In this document: positions 43,011-53,799 of the stretch, in pieces
Layout of the letters: each line of letters begins with the position of its first letter
Numbering within the stretch: position 1 is the first letter of the stretch
Assembly: GCA_028751875.1 (NCBI GenBank)
Contig: CM054154.1
Location: 52,245,476 to 52,309,475 of the forward strand
Direction of reading: 5' to 3'
DNA: 64,000 bases
Source: Rapana venosa
Lineage: Eukaryota > Mollusca > Gastropoda > Neogastropoda > Muricidae
Notes under the pieces: generated by a model
What the model was told of the DNA's origin: nothing
The model's input: the letters and a program-made list of their open reading frames with translations, nothing else
The model's database searches: none
Program-made: the position numbers and the translations under genes

Positions 43011-44125
43011 TCCCACATTCATCATAAGTATTTTGACCATTTACAAATTTATACAGACGGATCACGTCTAGATAATCAAGAAACAGGTTCTGCTTTTGTT
43101 ATACCAGCGTTGAAAATTGAAAAATCATACTATGTTGGTAAATATCACTCGATATTTACAGCAGAACTAATAGCAATATTAATGGGTCTTACTTATATTT
43201 TTGATTTGCCATTGTATATATTTCAAATCCTTCTTTGCGTTGATTCTAAGTCGGTATTGTATGCTTTAAAATCTCCATGTTATAAGAAAACTTCAAAAAT
43301 TATATTAGAAATTAAGCATGTTATCCATCTCTTAACCTTAAAGGGCATAAGTGTTAATTTTTGTTGGGTGCCTTCACACACTGGATTCTTTCCAAATGAG
43401 TGGGCGGATAGAGCTGCCAAAAAAGGTGCAAAACATGAACGGGATGCAATAGAATTGCATGTACCTCTATCCTTAAAAGAGGGGTACAGCTTACTAGAAC
43501 AAAAATCACGGAGACAGGTCACCAAAACTCATCAGCAAAATGATAGATCTTTAACTAGAACTGCAATTAACACCGATAATTTAACAGTCGTGAACCATTC
43601 AAAGGCTTGTGTAAATGTTTTTACGTCAAGAAGAATTACTGCTTTATTTTATAGAATGAAACTAAATGCATTGATAACCAAATTCAGCAAAAATGGTAAA
43701 TGTCTATGTGGTGAGAATATCACCAATACTCATATACTTTTTGACTGCCAGAGTGTAAAACCTTTCATGCCCCATTTTTCTGAAAATTCCCTTACCAGCA
43801 TATTCAATAATTTAAAACTGGCATTTGAAATTGTGAAAGGCCTTTATCGCAGTCCCTTAGGACATTTGTTATAGTTGCATTAACGTTAATGACAGGTTTT
43901 TAGGTTTTTATAATTCCTGTTGCATTGCCAAGTTTCTTTATGTGATTTTTTTGTAAAAGCATGGTTGGTGGGTGGTTGGTGTTTTTTTTTGGGGGGGTAA
44001 TTATTTATTTTTTTTTATCTATTTTTTGTTGTTAATAAGACATCCACCCCTCCATTTGTTACCCCTCGTCTAATATCACTAGAAGTGAACAGACGTAAAA
44101 TTGAAGTCAACAACAACACACATTC
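43011..44125 (+). mobile_element. I-clade LINE RNase H, C-terminus and 3' UTR
   Basis: Open to the stop at about 43872. RNase H residues are all present: Asp in YTDGS, Glu in FTAELIAILMG, Asp in CVDSKSVLYALKS, and the PSHTGFFPNEWADRAAK block. A C-terminal Cys/His motif follows (GKCLCGENITNTHILFDC). RNase H after RT marks the I-group of LINEs. The 3' UTR ends in GAACAGACGTAAAATTGAAG and a CAACAACAACACA tail, then a (CT)n tract. This piece and 42290-43010 together make one 5'-inverted insertion. The RNase H frame has no stop, so the element is fairly young. Confidence 0.82.
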
Positions 44126-44126
44126 A

Positions 44127-44132
44127 TTCTCT

Positions 44133-44212
<80 letters not shown>

Positions 44213-44216
44213 TTCT
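44127..44216. repeat. (CT)n microsatellite
   Basis: About 85 bp of CT repeats with one CCT interruption, between the I-clade LINE tail and a CR1-like fragment. Confidence 0.95.
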
Positions 44217-44219
44217 CTG

Positions 44220-44560
44220 CTTATATACAACCAGACATTGATTACGCCTCTACGTGCTGGGATTCAGTGAGTAAAAACTGTATAAAGCGAATTGAAAGAG
44301 TGTATAGACGTTCTCTACAGTTAATTCTTCTGAGAACTACTTCCTGGAAATATGTGACTATAGAGAGTTGGACATTTTTCCATTTAGTTTGAAGTGTCGC
44401 TTCAAGAAAGGCTTATATTTGTATAAAATTATGAATTGTCTTGTGCCACTTTATCTTTGTCAGAGATTTCCAGTGAAAACAGTTTGAAGTAAAAGTACAG
44501 TGGTTACTCCTCGACCAAGAACTGACCTTATGTCCTCACTTGTGTATTGTGTACCATGCA
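44220..44560 (+). pseudogene. CR1-like LINE C-terminal fragment
   Basis: In three frames it reads YIQPDIDYASTCWDS, VYRRSLQLILLRTTS, YRELDIFPFSLKCRFKKGL and YLYKIMNCLVPLYLCQRF, the thumb and C-terminal region of CR1/Jockey-type RTs. Frame changes and a stop make it a relic. It is related to the minus-strand fragment at the right end of the window. Confidence 0.6.
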
Positions 44561-44708
44561 TACTTGTTCAATTCTTTGTAACATACATTAGTGGGCTGCT
44601 TTGAACTGTGGGTGTGTGTGTGTGGCGGGGGAGGGGAGCACTTGTGTGTGCTAAGGTGTGTTGGGGCGTGTCTGTGTGTGCCTATGTATGAGTGTAAATA
44701 TGAGAGTA

Positions 44709-45800
<1,092 letters not shown>

Positions 45801-46215
45801 GGATAGCCCTATTGGTTAGAGCGTTGCACATTGCATTTGTAATCTGCTGATCCAGGTTCGAATCCCATCAAAGGAATATTTTTCCCCTAGAGTTAACATG
45901 ATTACATCAGTGCCGACTCCACTCCTCCCCCCCCCCCCCCCCCTCCCCCCCCTCAAAAGTCCTTCGGATGATACTATAAACTGAGGTCCTGTGTGCAAAT
46001 GCAAATGCACCAAATGCACACAGAACATCCTGTGCACACACTGAAACCGGTTCCGGTTTTCGGAAGAGTAGGCAATTGTGTCAGTGAGAATGAATAATAA
46101 AATCTACACACACACAAACGCATACACATGGGGACTGGATATATATTTTTTAAAAATTTAAGCACATGAGTGCTTATTTCATTATCCTCGAAATAAAATT
46201 ATAAAATAAATAAAC
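45801..46215 (+). mobile_element. SINE-2, full-length tRNA-derived SINE
   Basis: tRNA-like head at 45801-45875 with A-box-like GGTTAGAGCG and B box AGGTTCGAATCCC. The body has TTTTTCCCCTAGAGTTAACA, a C run (45927-45946), and the core AAGTCCTTCGGATGATACTA followed by AACTGAGGTCCTGTGTG. The 3' part has AAGAGTAGGCAATTGTGTCA and the tail signature GGGGACTGGAT, a GCACATGAGTGC palindrome, and ATTCCATTATCCTC-like sequence, ending in AAT/AAAT. The core resembles the one I recall from MetaSINE-type elements. Truncated relatives lie at 10741, 12425, 38137, 53690, 60178 and 62262. Confidence 0.8.
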
Positions 46216-46235
46216 ACACTCACAGACACACACTC

Positions 46236-46264
46236 TATCTCTCTCTCACTCACTCACTCACTCA

Positions 46265-46298
<34 letters not shown>
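46236..46298. repeat. (CTCA)n and (CA)n compound microsatellite
   Basis: CTCT and CTCA repeats pass into (CA)n just downstream of the SINE-2 tail. Confidence 0.9.
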
Positions 46299-46303
<5 letters not shown>

Positions 46304-46373
46304 CGTCATCAACATGGCCACACTAGGCAGCTCCTGAATTGAGCACTGCGTGCAAACGCAAAGAACATCAAAA

Positions 46374-47620
46374 TGACGAAAACAAGACGTACCAGATCTA
46401 CCTCCTGCTATCTGGCAAGTGTGACCACAGACAAATGTCATGGAGAAGGCAGTGACAACGTGCCTTCAAGCCAGAAAGTCAACAAGACATCTGAGTTAAC
46501 TGATGGACCTTCATCTTCGAATAGTGTTGCTAATGACAAGGGCAACAGTCATTCAGATTGTCAGCAGAATAGTGCCCTTATTTTAGATCTGAAGGCCACT
46601 ATTCTGCTACTTGTGGAGAAGGTGACCCACCTTGAAAAGAGGTGGCAGGGCGGGTGTTGGCGGCACACGGCATAGGAGCGGCAAAAGAATCCTGTCCCTA
46701 TCGCTGCCTATCACCTACACTGGTGCCCTTCGACAACAGACTGCTCCCACATCCTCTGGGAAAAGTCAGCCAGGCCAACATCCTAGACCCAACAGGTCAG
46801 TGCAGTCCATTTCAGCTCCCAATACCAAAAAAGAAAAACGGACAAGCCCAAGAACACCACTTTGACGCAAAAACCATCTGACGTCACAGCATGTAGTACA
46901 GACCACAACTCAGATCTGCCCACTGTCATCCTTCTCCAGGACTCTGTTCTAAATGGCGTTAATGCAAAACGTCTAGGACAGTCCTATGGATTAAGAGTGG
47001 AAAAGAGAAAGTCACACGAAATTAGTGACATTTCTCAGATAATGAGTAATGCCTCTGATATACAAAAAACACATGCTGTAGTTATTCATTGTGGGACAAA
47101 CGATCTTAAAAAGTCCGATCCTCATGAAGCCAGCAAACACCTTGTTAAAAATGTGAAACAGATTGTAGCTTCTTTTCCTGAGACAAAAATTGTCATTAGC
47201 AAGGTTGCCCCTGCGAAAAACCCAAGTCTTCAGATGAAGAGAGAACACTTCAATGCAATGACTTGCTCCCGGTTATACCATCTAAACAATGATTCATTTG
47301 TCTCCCACGAAAATATGTACACCCACTATCATTACAAAGATTCATTTCATCCAAATGCAAAAGGCTCCAGTATACTGGCTAGAAAGATTGGCAGACATGT
47401 TCATGCATTGTTTTGGCAAACAGCAAAGAGGAGACCAAGACGCCAATTTCATCCCATGAACCTTCATCCAGTACCACGCTACGCCTTTGACGACCACTAC
47501 CAGCAGCCAGTGTACAACCAGCCACAGTACGAGCATGTCTTCCAGCAGGACTACCCCGGGTGGAGACAACATGCTCGACATAACAAGTTTCGTGTGTTGA
47601 AAAATCATTCTGAATGGTGA
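46374..47620 (+). pseudogene. I-type LINE ORF1 with SGNH esterase domain
   Basis: Starts MTKTRRTRSTSCYLASV at 46374. A predicted coiled coil (ALILDLKATILLLVEKVTHL) precedes a frame change near 46640, a Pro/Ser-rich part, and another near 46860. The last frame (46862-47620) carries an SGNH/GDSL-like hydrolase: LLQDSVLNGVNAKRLG (catalytic Ser), HCGTNDLK (GxND block) and KDSFHPNAKG (Asp and His). The tail is rich in Tyr, Gln and Pro. Esterase-type ORF1 proteins are known in CR1/L2-group LINEs, where they may act on lipids or acylated partners. The next gene, 270 bp downstream, is an I-type endonuclease, so this is the ORF1 of that element. Confidence 0.72.
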
Positions 47621-47887
47621 CATTTTGTAGTCTTTGCTTTGCACCAGCTATAGATCTAGTACAGTAAATAGACACTGTGACTTCTGCTCACATCTGCAGC
47701 AGCTGCTCTACATGATCCTGAATACTTTGTTGTTTTGTTTTCTTTTATTGCTGTTTTAAGTTAATTATCAGAACGTTTATTACTAGTGCACTTGGACACT
47801 TTTAATTAAGGTGGTTTTTTTCTTTTAGTGTTACCTCCAATACATTTTAAATTTGCGTGTTGTTTTTTTTAAATTAGTTAGGGTTTT

Positions 47888-48710
47888 TTGTGTATAATGT
47901 CTCCAAAAACCTCACTAATGCTTAACGTCATGCAGTGGAATGCTAGATCCATCTCCACGAATTTACCATATTTAGTTCAACATCTTTCTATTAACAGCTA
48001 TCAGGTTCTCATCCTGCAGTCCCTCAATGTAAAGAAGTGTAAATTACCCAGACTTCAAGGTTACTACTACCCACCTGTTAATGAATACGTGGATGCTGTT
48101 GGTAAAGTCAATACAGCAATATATATCCAAGAAGGAACAGATTATAGTGCATGTTGTTCACCTATGCCTAATGATATCCCAGATTCATATTCGTGTGCTG
48201 CACGTGTAAAGTTTACAGATCGTTTGGTCATGAACATTGTTTCAGTATATTTGCCTAAGGGAGCTAATGACTATGATACAAAATGGCTGCACTCATTACA
48301 AGATAATCAGAAATGGCTGGTAGCAGGGGACTTCAACGCTCACGCACCCTTTTGGGATAAAGGAAGTATATCCATCTCCTGCAACCGTTTTTTAGAAAAT
48401 ATAACAGACTCTTGTCTATGCCTACTAAATGATGGAAGTGTCACCAGAATACCTGACATCTCTAATCACAAGGCATCGGCATTAGATCTGTCTTTAATAT
48501 CTTCTGCTCTTGCACCTGAATGTACGTGGGCAACTTATGAAGACACATTGGGAAGTGATCACCTAGCTATTGTTATTTTAAAAATGCCAGTCCCCTGTAA
48601 CACTGAAAAAGATAAACTCCCAAAGTTTAACTATAAAGAAGCTAATTGGAAACAGTTTTAAAGTATCCTTGCAGCTTACAATACAAACAGCTTGGATTCT
48701 GGAAACATAG
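47888..48710 (+). pseudogene. I-type LINE ORF2, AP-endonuclease only
   Basis: EEP domain in one open frame, stop at 48659-48661: LNVMQWNARSISTNLPYLVQ, YVDAVGKVNTAIYIQEG, WLVAGDFNAHAPFWD, ASALDLSLISSAL and the SDHLAIVIL box. The usual catalytic Glu (motif Q-E-T/S) is missing: the sequence reads VLILQSLNVKK. The RT should follow FNYKEANWKQF, but a stop and then GAT-rich DNA follow, so the element is cut at about 48710. An I-clade RT on the same strand at 50358-51330 may be a separated part of the same element. Confidence 0.78.
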
Positions 48711-48728
48711 ATGAATTTTATTCTACCT

Positions 48729-49230
48729 TTACATGTTGATGATGATTATGTAGATGTTCAGAAAGATGGTGGCGATGATGATCAAAATGCTGGAGCTGGT
48801 GTTGATGCAGATGCTGAAAGTGATGATGGTGATGATGTAGATATTGAAGGTGACGATGGTAATGATGGTGTACATTTGAGGATGATGGTGGTGATGGTGA
48901 CTGATGACAGATGTTAAAGATGACGATGGTGACAATGATGTATATGTTGAAAATGACAATGGAAGCGGTGGTGTGGATGATGAAGATGATGATCATGACA
49001 ATGATGTAGATATTGAAGATGATGATCGTGATGATAATTATAGAGGCCAAAGAAGACGATGATATTGTAGATAATGAGGAGGAGGATGTTGGTGATGATG
49101 ACAGATGATGAAAGTAATGATGGTTATGTTGATACACTTGCTGCAGCTGCTGCTATAGGTAATGAAGATGCTGATGGTGATGACTATGTAGATGCTGAAA
49201 ATAATGATGGGGATGATGATAACTAGAGGA
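48729..49230. repeat. Imperfect GAT-type repeat tract
   Basis: About 500 bp dominated by GATGAT, GGTGATGAT and GTAGAT permutations with scattered changes. One strand gives Asp/Gly/Val-rich ORFs, the other His/Ser/Ile-rich; none is a supported gene. Confidence 0.8.
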
Positions 49231-49404
49231 CATTGAGTGTGCTTCTGTATGCTTGCAGAATAGGAAAGGCGAAATGGAAACGTTTTCTGCTATGATGTAT
49301 ACCTACCCCCAGCCCAAAACGTTTTGTATAGGGGCCTAAGGTTTAAGTACAATAAAACTTTTTAGTGTTTCTCTCTCACACACACTCTCTCTCTCACTCT
49401 TTCT

Positions 49405-50358
49405 GTCGCTTCCCTTGCTTGGCTACAAGCAGGAAGGAATTTTAAAACGCAGTGATTACTTTAGGTGTTATTTTGTATAAAAGACGTTCAATATGTCAGT
49501 GACATGACTGCCTTCCCGCTTAGAGTGTGTTCTGAACACCTTTTTGTTAGAAATGTCCTTAGCATCGTTTAAAATAGTAAATATGATCAAACTGCTATTG
49601 TGTTACACTGACACCAACTGGCCAACCATTGCCCACACTCCAACTGACTGTGCAGTGTCAGGTAGGAAGGGTCCAGCGCAAGTTGCCAGGGAGGGCGGAG
49701 GTGCACAAGACATCCAGGACAGAGGAACGAATGCAGGCAAGTTTATCTTCACCTCCCTCAGGCCTCTTTCTTCCCATGCCACCAAGTCTGTTCTATACAA
49801 CACAGAATGCCACTGCACATGACACTTTCTATGCCACTGGCACATACAACACGGCTCCATGTGTGGTTGAATGTGCCTGTACAGCACAGCAGGCCAGCCA
49901 GTCCTGTGATACAGTGTATGAGGCAGAGAATTCCTTGCCAGTGAAGACACAACACATGGATGTGAGTGTACATGATAGTGATGATGGAGAGAAGGGTGAT
50001 GGCTGGAGTGAACAAACAGAAGATTTTTCTGATGAGACACTGGCAATGTCACAGACACTGACAGAACACACAGCAGATGAAGCTATGGCAGAAGAAAGTG
50101 AGACAGTGACAGGGAGAGGTTGTGATGTGGAAGATGCGTCGTCAGTAAGTCAAAGCAAACCAACCAACTGTCTAGTGACCAATGCAGGCAAATAGTTGAG
50201 TGTATTCAAGAGATACAAAGGGACATGCGTAGAATGAACACCAGCTTTAGTTCAAGAGAAGACAGACTCAGTCCGGCAAATGGTGAAAATGGAAACCTGT
50301 CTACACCACCCGGAAAAGAGCAGACATCGTGGCCACACCGATAGAGACACGACTTTGA
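49405..50358 (+). pseudogene. Repeat E copy 2 (LINE ORF1-like coding)
   Basis: Second copy of the unit at 13771-14735, beginning at CGCTTCCCTTGCTTGGCTAC and ending at CACCGATAGAGACACGACTT. The coding part in frame from about 49629 has GRVQRKLPG, then AEVHKTSRTEERMQ, a Ser/Thr-rich region, acidic SDDGEKGDGWSEQTEDFSDE and, after a frame change, RDMRRMNTSFSSRED. The second copy lacks GACAAGAG (in AGGGACAAGAGGAGG, near 14048) and carries a 20-bp or so longer stretch at 49628. It is directly followed by an I-clade RT fragment. Confidence 0.65.
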
Positions 50359-51330
50359 CATATGAGTATGGTTTCATTAAAGATTTTTTGGAAAACAGAC
50401 AAATTAAGGCTAAAATAGGGACTACATATTCATCTACAAGATTACTACAAATGGGAATCCCACAAGGTTCAGTTATTGCCCCTATACTATTTAATATTTT
50501 GATGCATGACTTGCCAGACAATCTTTCAAAAAATGTAGAATTAGCTCAATATGCCGATGATATATGTATGTGGGTGAAAGTTGCAATGAAAATGAACACA
50601 GTTGCTAGGTCTCTAAATTATGCTAAAAGGTTATATCAAAACGATTTAAATACAACAGCTAATGATATGACAGAAAATGGATTACAACTATCATGTGATA
50701 AAACTCATATGATGCTCTTTAATAATGGAGCAAGTCTAATGGAAATGCCTAGTTTTAAAATAAATGGTGGAATTTTACAATATAAACAAGTAGTTAAATT
50801 CCTTGGAGTTTTCCTAACATCAAAATTAACATGGCATAAACATATTGAATATATTTTGACTAAAGCAAGAAAAAGCTTAAACATTTTGAAAATTGTTAGT
50901 AAACAGCCATAGGGCCAAGATATTGTTACCTTGTTGCATCTTTCAACATCTCTCATTCGTTTGAAAGTAACCTTTTCCCAGGAAGTATTTTTCTGTGCCC
51001 CAAAATACCTTTTGAAAAAACTTAAAAGCATAGACTGCAGGGCATATAAACTTGCCCTAGGTCTACCTATCCATGCTTCATGTTTAAAAACATACAGTGC
51101 TTCAGGGGTTTTACCATTGGAAGATTATAGGAGAGTTGCTTGCAGTAAATTTGTGTTACGAAGTCTGACTGTTCAAAACGGTTTGAAATCAGTGGTTAAT
51201 CTCAAGTCTGACATCGATTTTCCAAAGAAAGCTAAATCTATATCATCACAAACTACATTGAGAACATACACATCAAACATTTTTACAAATGCTGGGTTGG
51301 AGCCAACAGAAAATGTAGCACAAAGGGATG
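50359..51330 (+). pseudogene. I-clade LINE reverse transcriptase fragment
   Basis: The 3' half of an RT: YGFIKDFLENRQIKAKIGTT, GIPQGSVIAPILFNILMHDL, ELAQYADDICMW (catalytic, near 50551-50580), ENGLQLSCDKTHMMLF, YKQVVKFLGVFLTSKLTWHK. After a frame change near 50910 it continues with LIRLKVTFSQEVFFCAPKYL, CRAYKLALGLPIHASCLKTY and GVLPLEDYRRVACSKFVLRS. It stops before RNase H at about 51320. It shares blocks with the inverted fragment at 42290-43010. The first RT blocks and the endonuclease are absent. Confidence 0.8.
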
Positions 51331-51990
51331 CATTACACGGCTGCTCAAAACAGGAAAAACCCGACTCTTTAGTTGGCGGCTGGAACTGTCACTCCGTAAC
51401 CTAAATTCCATCTGGCTGCTATCTAGGCACCGCGCGGTCAGGGGTCCAAGTCCAGCGTCTCGCGGTGCCAGCACACATTCCTTCTTTGCTGTCTATTAGC
51501 GACTGGGCGGATTTTTATTTGAAAGGCTTATTTATCATTCGCTGCTGGATTTCCTACATTTTTTACAGTGTTCATACTTCAGAGAACAAAACTTTAATAC
51601 CTGCTTTACTTGTTTGTGGTGACTGTTGTACCGTTGTTTTTGGTTAACTATTTTTTACAAACACGAAGTTTCCCAAGAAACGAAGGGCTGAGTGTCGGCT
51701 TGTTCCTGATTTTCAGAGCAAGAGGCAAAGCATCTCTATCTGTGAGGAATTCTGTGGATTTTTCTTTTAACCAGACTGTTCTCTTTTGTATGTGCTGTTT
51801 GTATTGTGTGAACTTTCTACTTGATGGTGTAGTTTGTCAACAGTTTATTTGTTTGAGTGCTACTGTGTTTGCTTGTGCTTTGTTGAAGTTTTTTTAAGTT
51901 CACTTACTTTGTATCATTACTTGTCTGAGCGTCAGCAAACTGTGTATGTTTATAATATATTTGTGCGTCAGTGCATTTTCTCTGTGTGTG
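51331..51990. other. Unassigned T-rich DNA
   Basis: No domain or repeat copy recognised. A GC-rich patch (51420-51475) precedes AT-rich sequence; it could be low-complexity flank or 3' UTR. Confidence 0.5.
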
Positions 51991-51994
51991 TGTG

Positions 51995-52060
51995 TTAGTG
52001 TGTTGTTGCTTCGATTTTACGTCTGTTCACTCAAAGTGATATTAGACGATGGGAAGGGGA
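51995..52060 (-). mobile_element. I-clade LINE 3' terminus
   Basis: The reverse complement gives CATCGTCTAATATCACTTTG, GAGTGAACAGACGTAAAATC and GAAGCAACAACACAC, matching the 3' ends at 44065-44125 and 12245-12300. The tail leads into a CA-type microsatellite on the element's sense strand. Upstream parts are not recognised, so it is a very short or decayed copy. Confidence 0.65.
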
Positions 52061-52316
52061 GGGGAGGGGACATTGATGTTGATGGTTGTGTGTTGTGAAA
52101 TTGGTATCTGTTGCTAAATATCCTCGTCACATCGTGTTAGTGTGAGTGCAGGGGTGTGTGTGCGTTCACGCGCGCGAGTGTGTTTGCGCATGGTGTGTGT
52201 GTGTGTTTACACATGGTGTGTGTGTGCGCGCATGGGTGTGTGCGTGCGTGCGCGCATGGGTGTGTGCGTGCGTGCATGCATGTGCGTGCGTGCGTGTGTG
52301 TGTATTTGTGGTATGT

Positions 52317-52440
52317 GATGGGCCACAGCACCTACATGTGCCAGGTGCTTCCTGGCTGTGTGTCAGTATCAAGTTGTTAGATTTCTCAAGCACATGTGTG
52401 CCGTGTGCATCTTCTTGTAGTTACATGTGTGTGTGCGTTT
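52317..52440 (+). repeat. 120-bp direct repeat, copy 1
   Basis: Shares GATGGGCCACAGCACCTACA, GGTGCTTCCTGGCTGTGTGT and CATCTTCTTGTAGTTACATG with 53395-53515. Both copies sit within TG-rich sequence. Nature unknown. Confidence 0.8.
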
Positions 52441-52479
52441 GTATGTGTGATTGCATGTGTGTGTGTGTGTGTCAAAGTT

Positions 52480-53320
52480 AAACTTTTATTTTCAGACGGT
52501 ACATTGAATAAGCAGTGCAATTGCTCTTTTTCATCAAGCCATCTATCTAAAGAAAGAAAAAGCGAGAAAAAAAGATAATGTATATGCAGACATAGAATAA
52601 AAAAAACCTAATCTATAGTAAACTATACAAATCAAACAAGAAAAGATAATAACATATGCATATATGGAATTAAAAACGAAACAAAAAACCCGGAAAATAT
52701 TAAACCATACAATTCAAATAATTCAAAAGTCTTGAAAAAAATATCCGTCATAATACAAACAAACAAGCAACAAAGAAAAACCAAACCAAAACAAACAAAG
52801 AAGACAAAACAAAATTTAAAATTTAAAAAACCCACATCAACTGCTTCCGTCCCCCCCCCCCCCCCCCTCACACACACATACACACACAAACCTTCAACCA
52901 TACAAATAACTGAATAAAACAAACAAAAAAAGATGAATCAACAAGAACAACCACAACAAGGAAATAAACAATCAAACACAAACATACGTACACAACAACA
53001 ACAGCGACAATAACATAGGACAAGAATAACAGCCAAGACAAATAAAGAACAATATAGAACTAACAAAAGTTGAGAAAAAGAGTCGAAAATACCCCCTCCC
53101 CAAGAAAACCACCCTAAACCCAAAACAAACAAAAGGAAAAATAAACCAGAACCCCACCCCCACCACCACCAACAATAACAACAACAACAACCAAATGGAT
53201 ATAAACAGAGGAAACTGATGTATCATTTAAACACTTACATACACATACACAACCTCACCCATATCCCCTTCACCACATAATATACTCATATAAAAAAGTT
53301 ATAAGGAAAACAAGAATAAC
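52480..53320. repeat. A/C-only low-complexity tract
   Basis: Plus strand almost free of G and T over long stretches, with a C run at 52850-52867. No gene supported. A short non-repetitive head (52475-52550) starts CAAAGTTAAACTTTTATTTT. Confidence 0.7.
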
Positions 53321-53322
53321 CA

Positions 53323-53385
<63 letters not shown>

Positions 53386-53390
53386 GTGTG
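53321..53390. repeat. (TG)n microsatellite
   Basis: About 30 TG units immediately before the second 120-bp direct repeat. Confidence 0.95.
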
Positions 53391-53394
53391 TGTG

Positions 53395-53515
53395 TGATGG
53401 GCCACAGCACCTACATGTACACAGGTGCTTCCTGGCTGTGTGTCAGTTTCAAGTTGTTAGTTTTCTCAAGCACATGTGTGCCGTGGGCATCTTCTTGTAG
53501 TTACATGTGTGTGGT
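53395..53515 (+). repeat. 120-bp direct repeat, copy 2
   Basis: About 93 percent similar by eye to 52317-52440, in the same orientation, 1078 bp apart. Both are followed by TG/TGCG-rich sequence, so the unit may include the microsatellite. Confidence 0.8.
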
Positions 53516-53689
53516 GTGCACACGCGCGCGTGTATAAGTGTGTGTGCGCGTGCGTGCGTATGTGTGAGTATAGGGTATGCGTGCATGTATTTATGCCATT
53601 AATTTGTGTGTATGTGAGTCTGCTTGTGTGTGTGTGTATGTGTGTGTGCACATGCCCTCATGTGTGTGTGTTTATTTATTTTGTTTATT

Positions 53690-53790
53690 CTTTTATTTCG
53701 AGGATAATGGAATAAACACTCATGAGCTTTTTTACATCCAGTCCCCGTGTATATGCAGTTTTGTAAATGTTGTCATCCGTTTTGTGTGCG
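53690..53790 (-). mobile_element. SINE-2 3' tail fragment
   Basis: The reverse complement has GGGGACTGGATGTAAAAAAG, CTCATGAGTGTTTATTCCAT and TATCCTCGAAATAAAAGAA, the SINE-2 tail. Upstream about 30 bp (GATGACAACATTTACAAAAC) also matches the copy at 10741. No head. Confidence 0.7.
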
Positions 53791-53799
53791 AGTGTGTGT

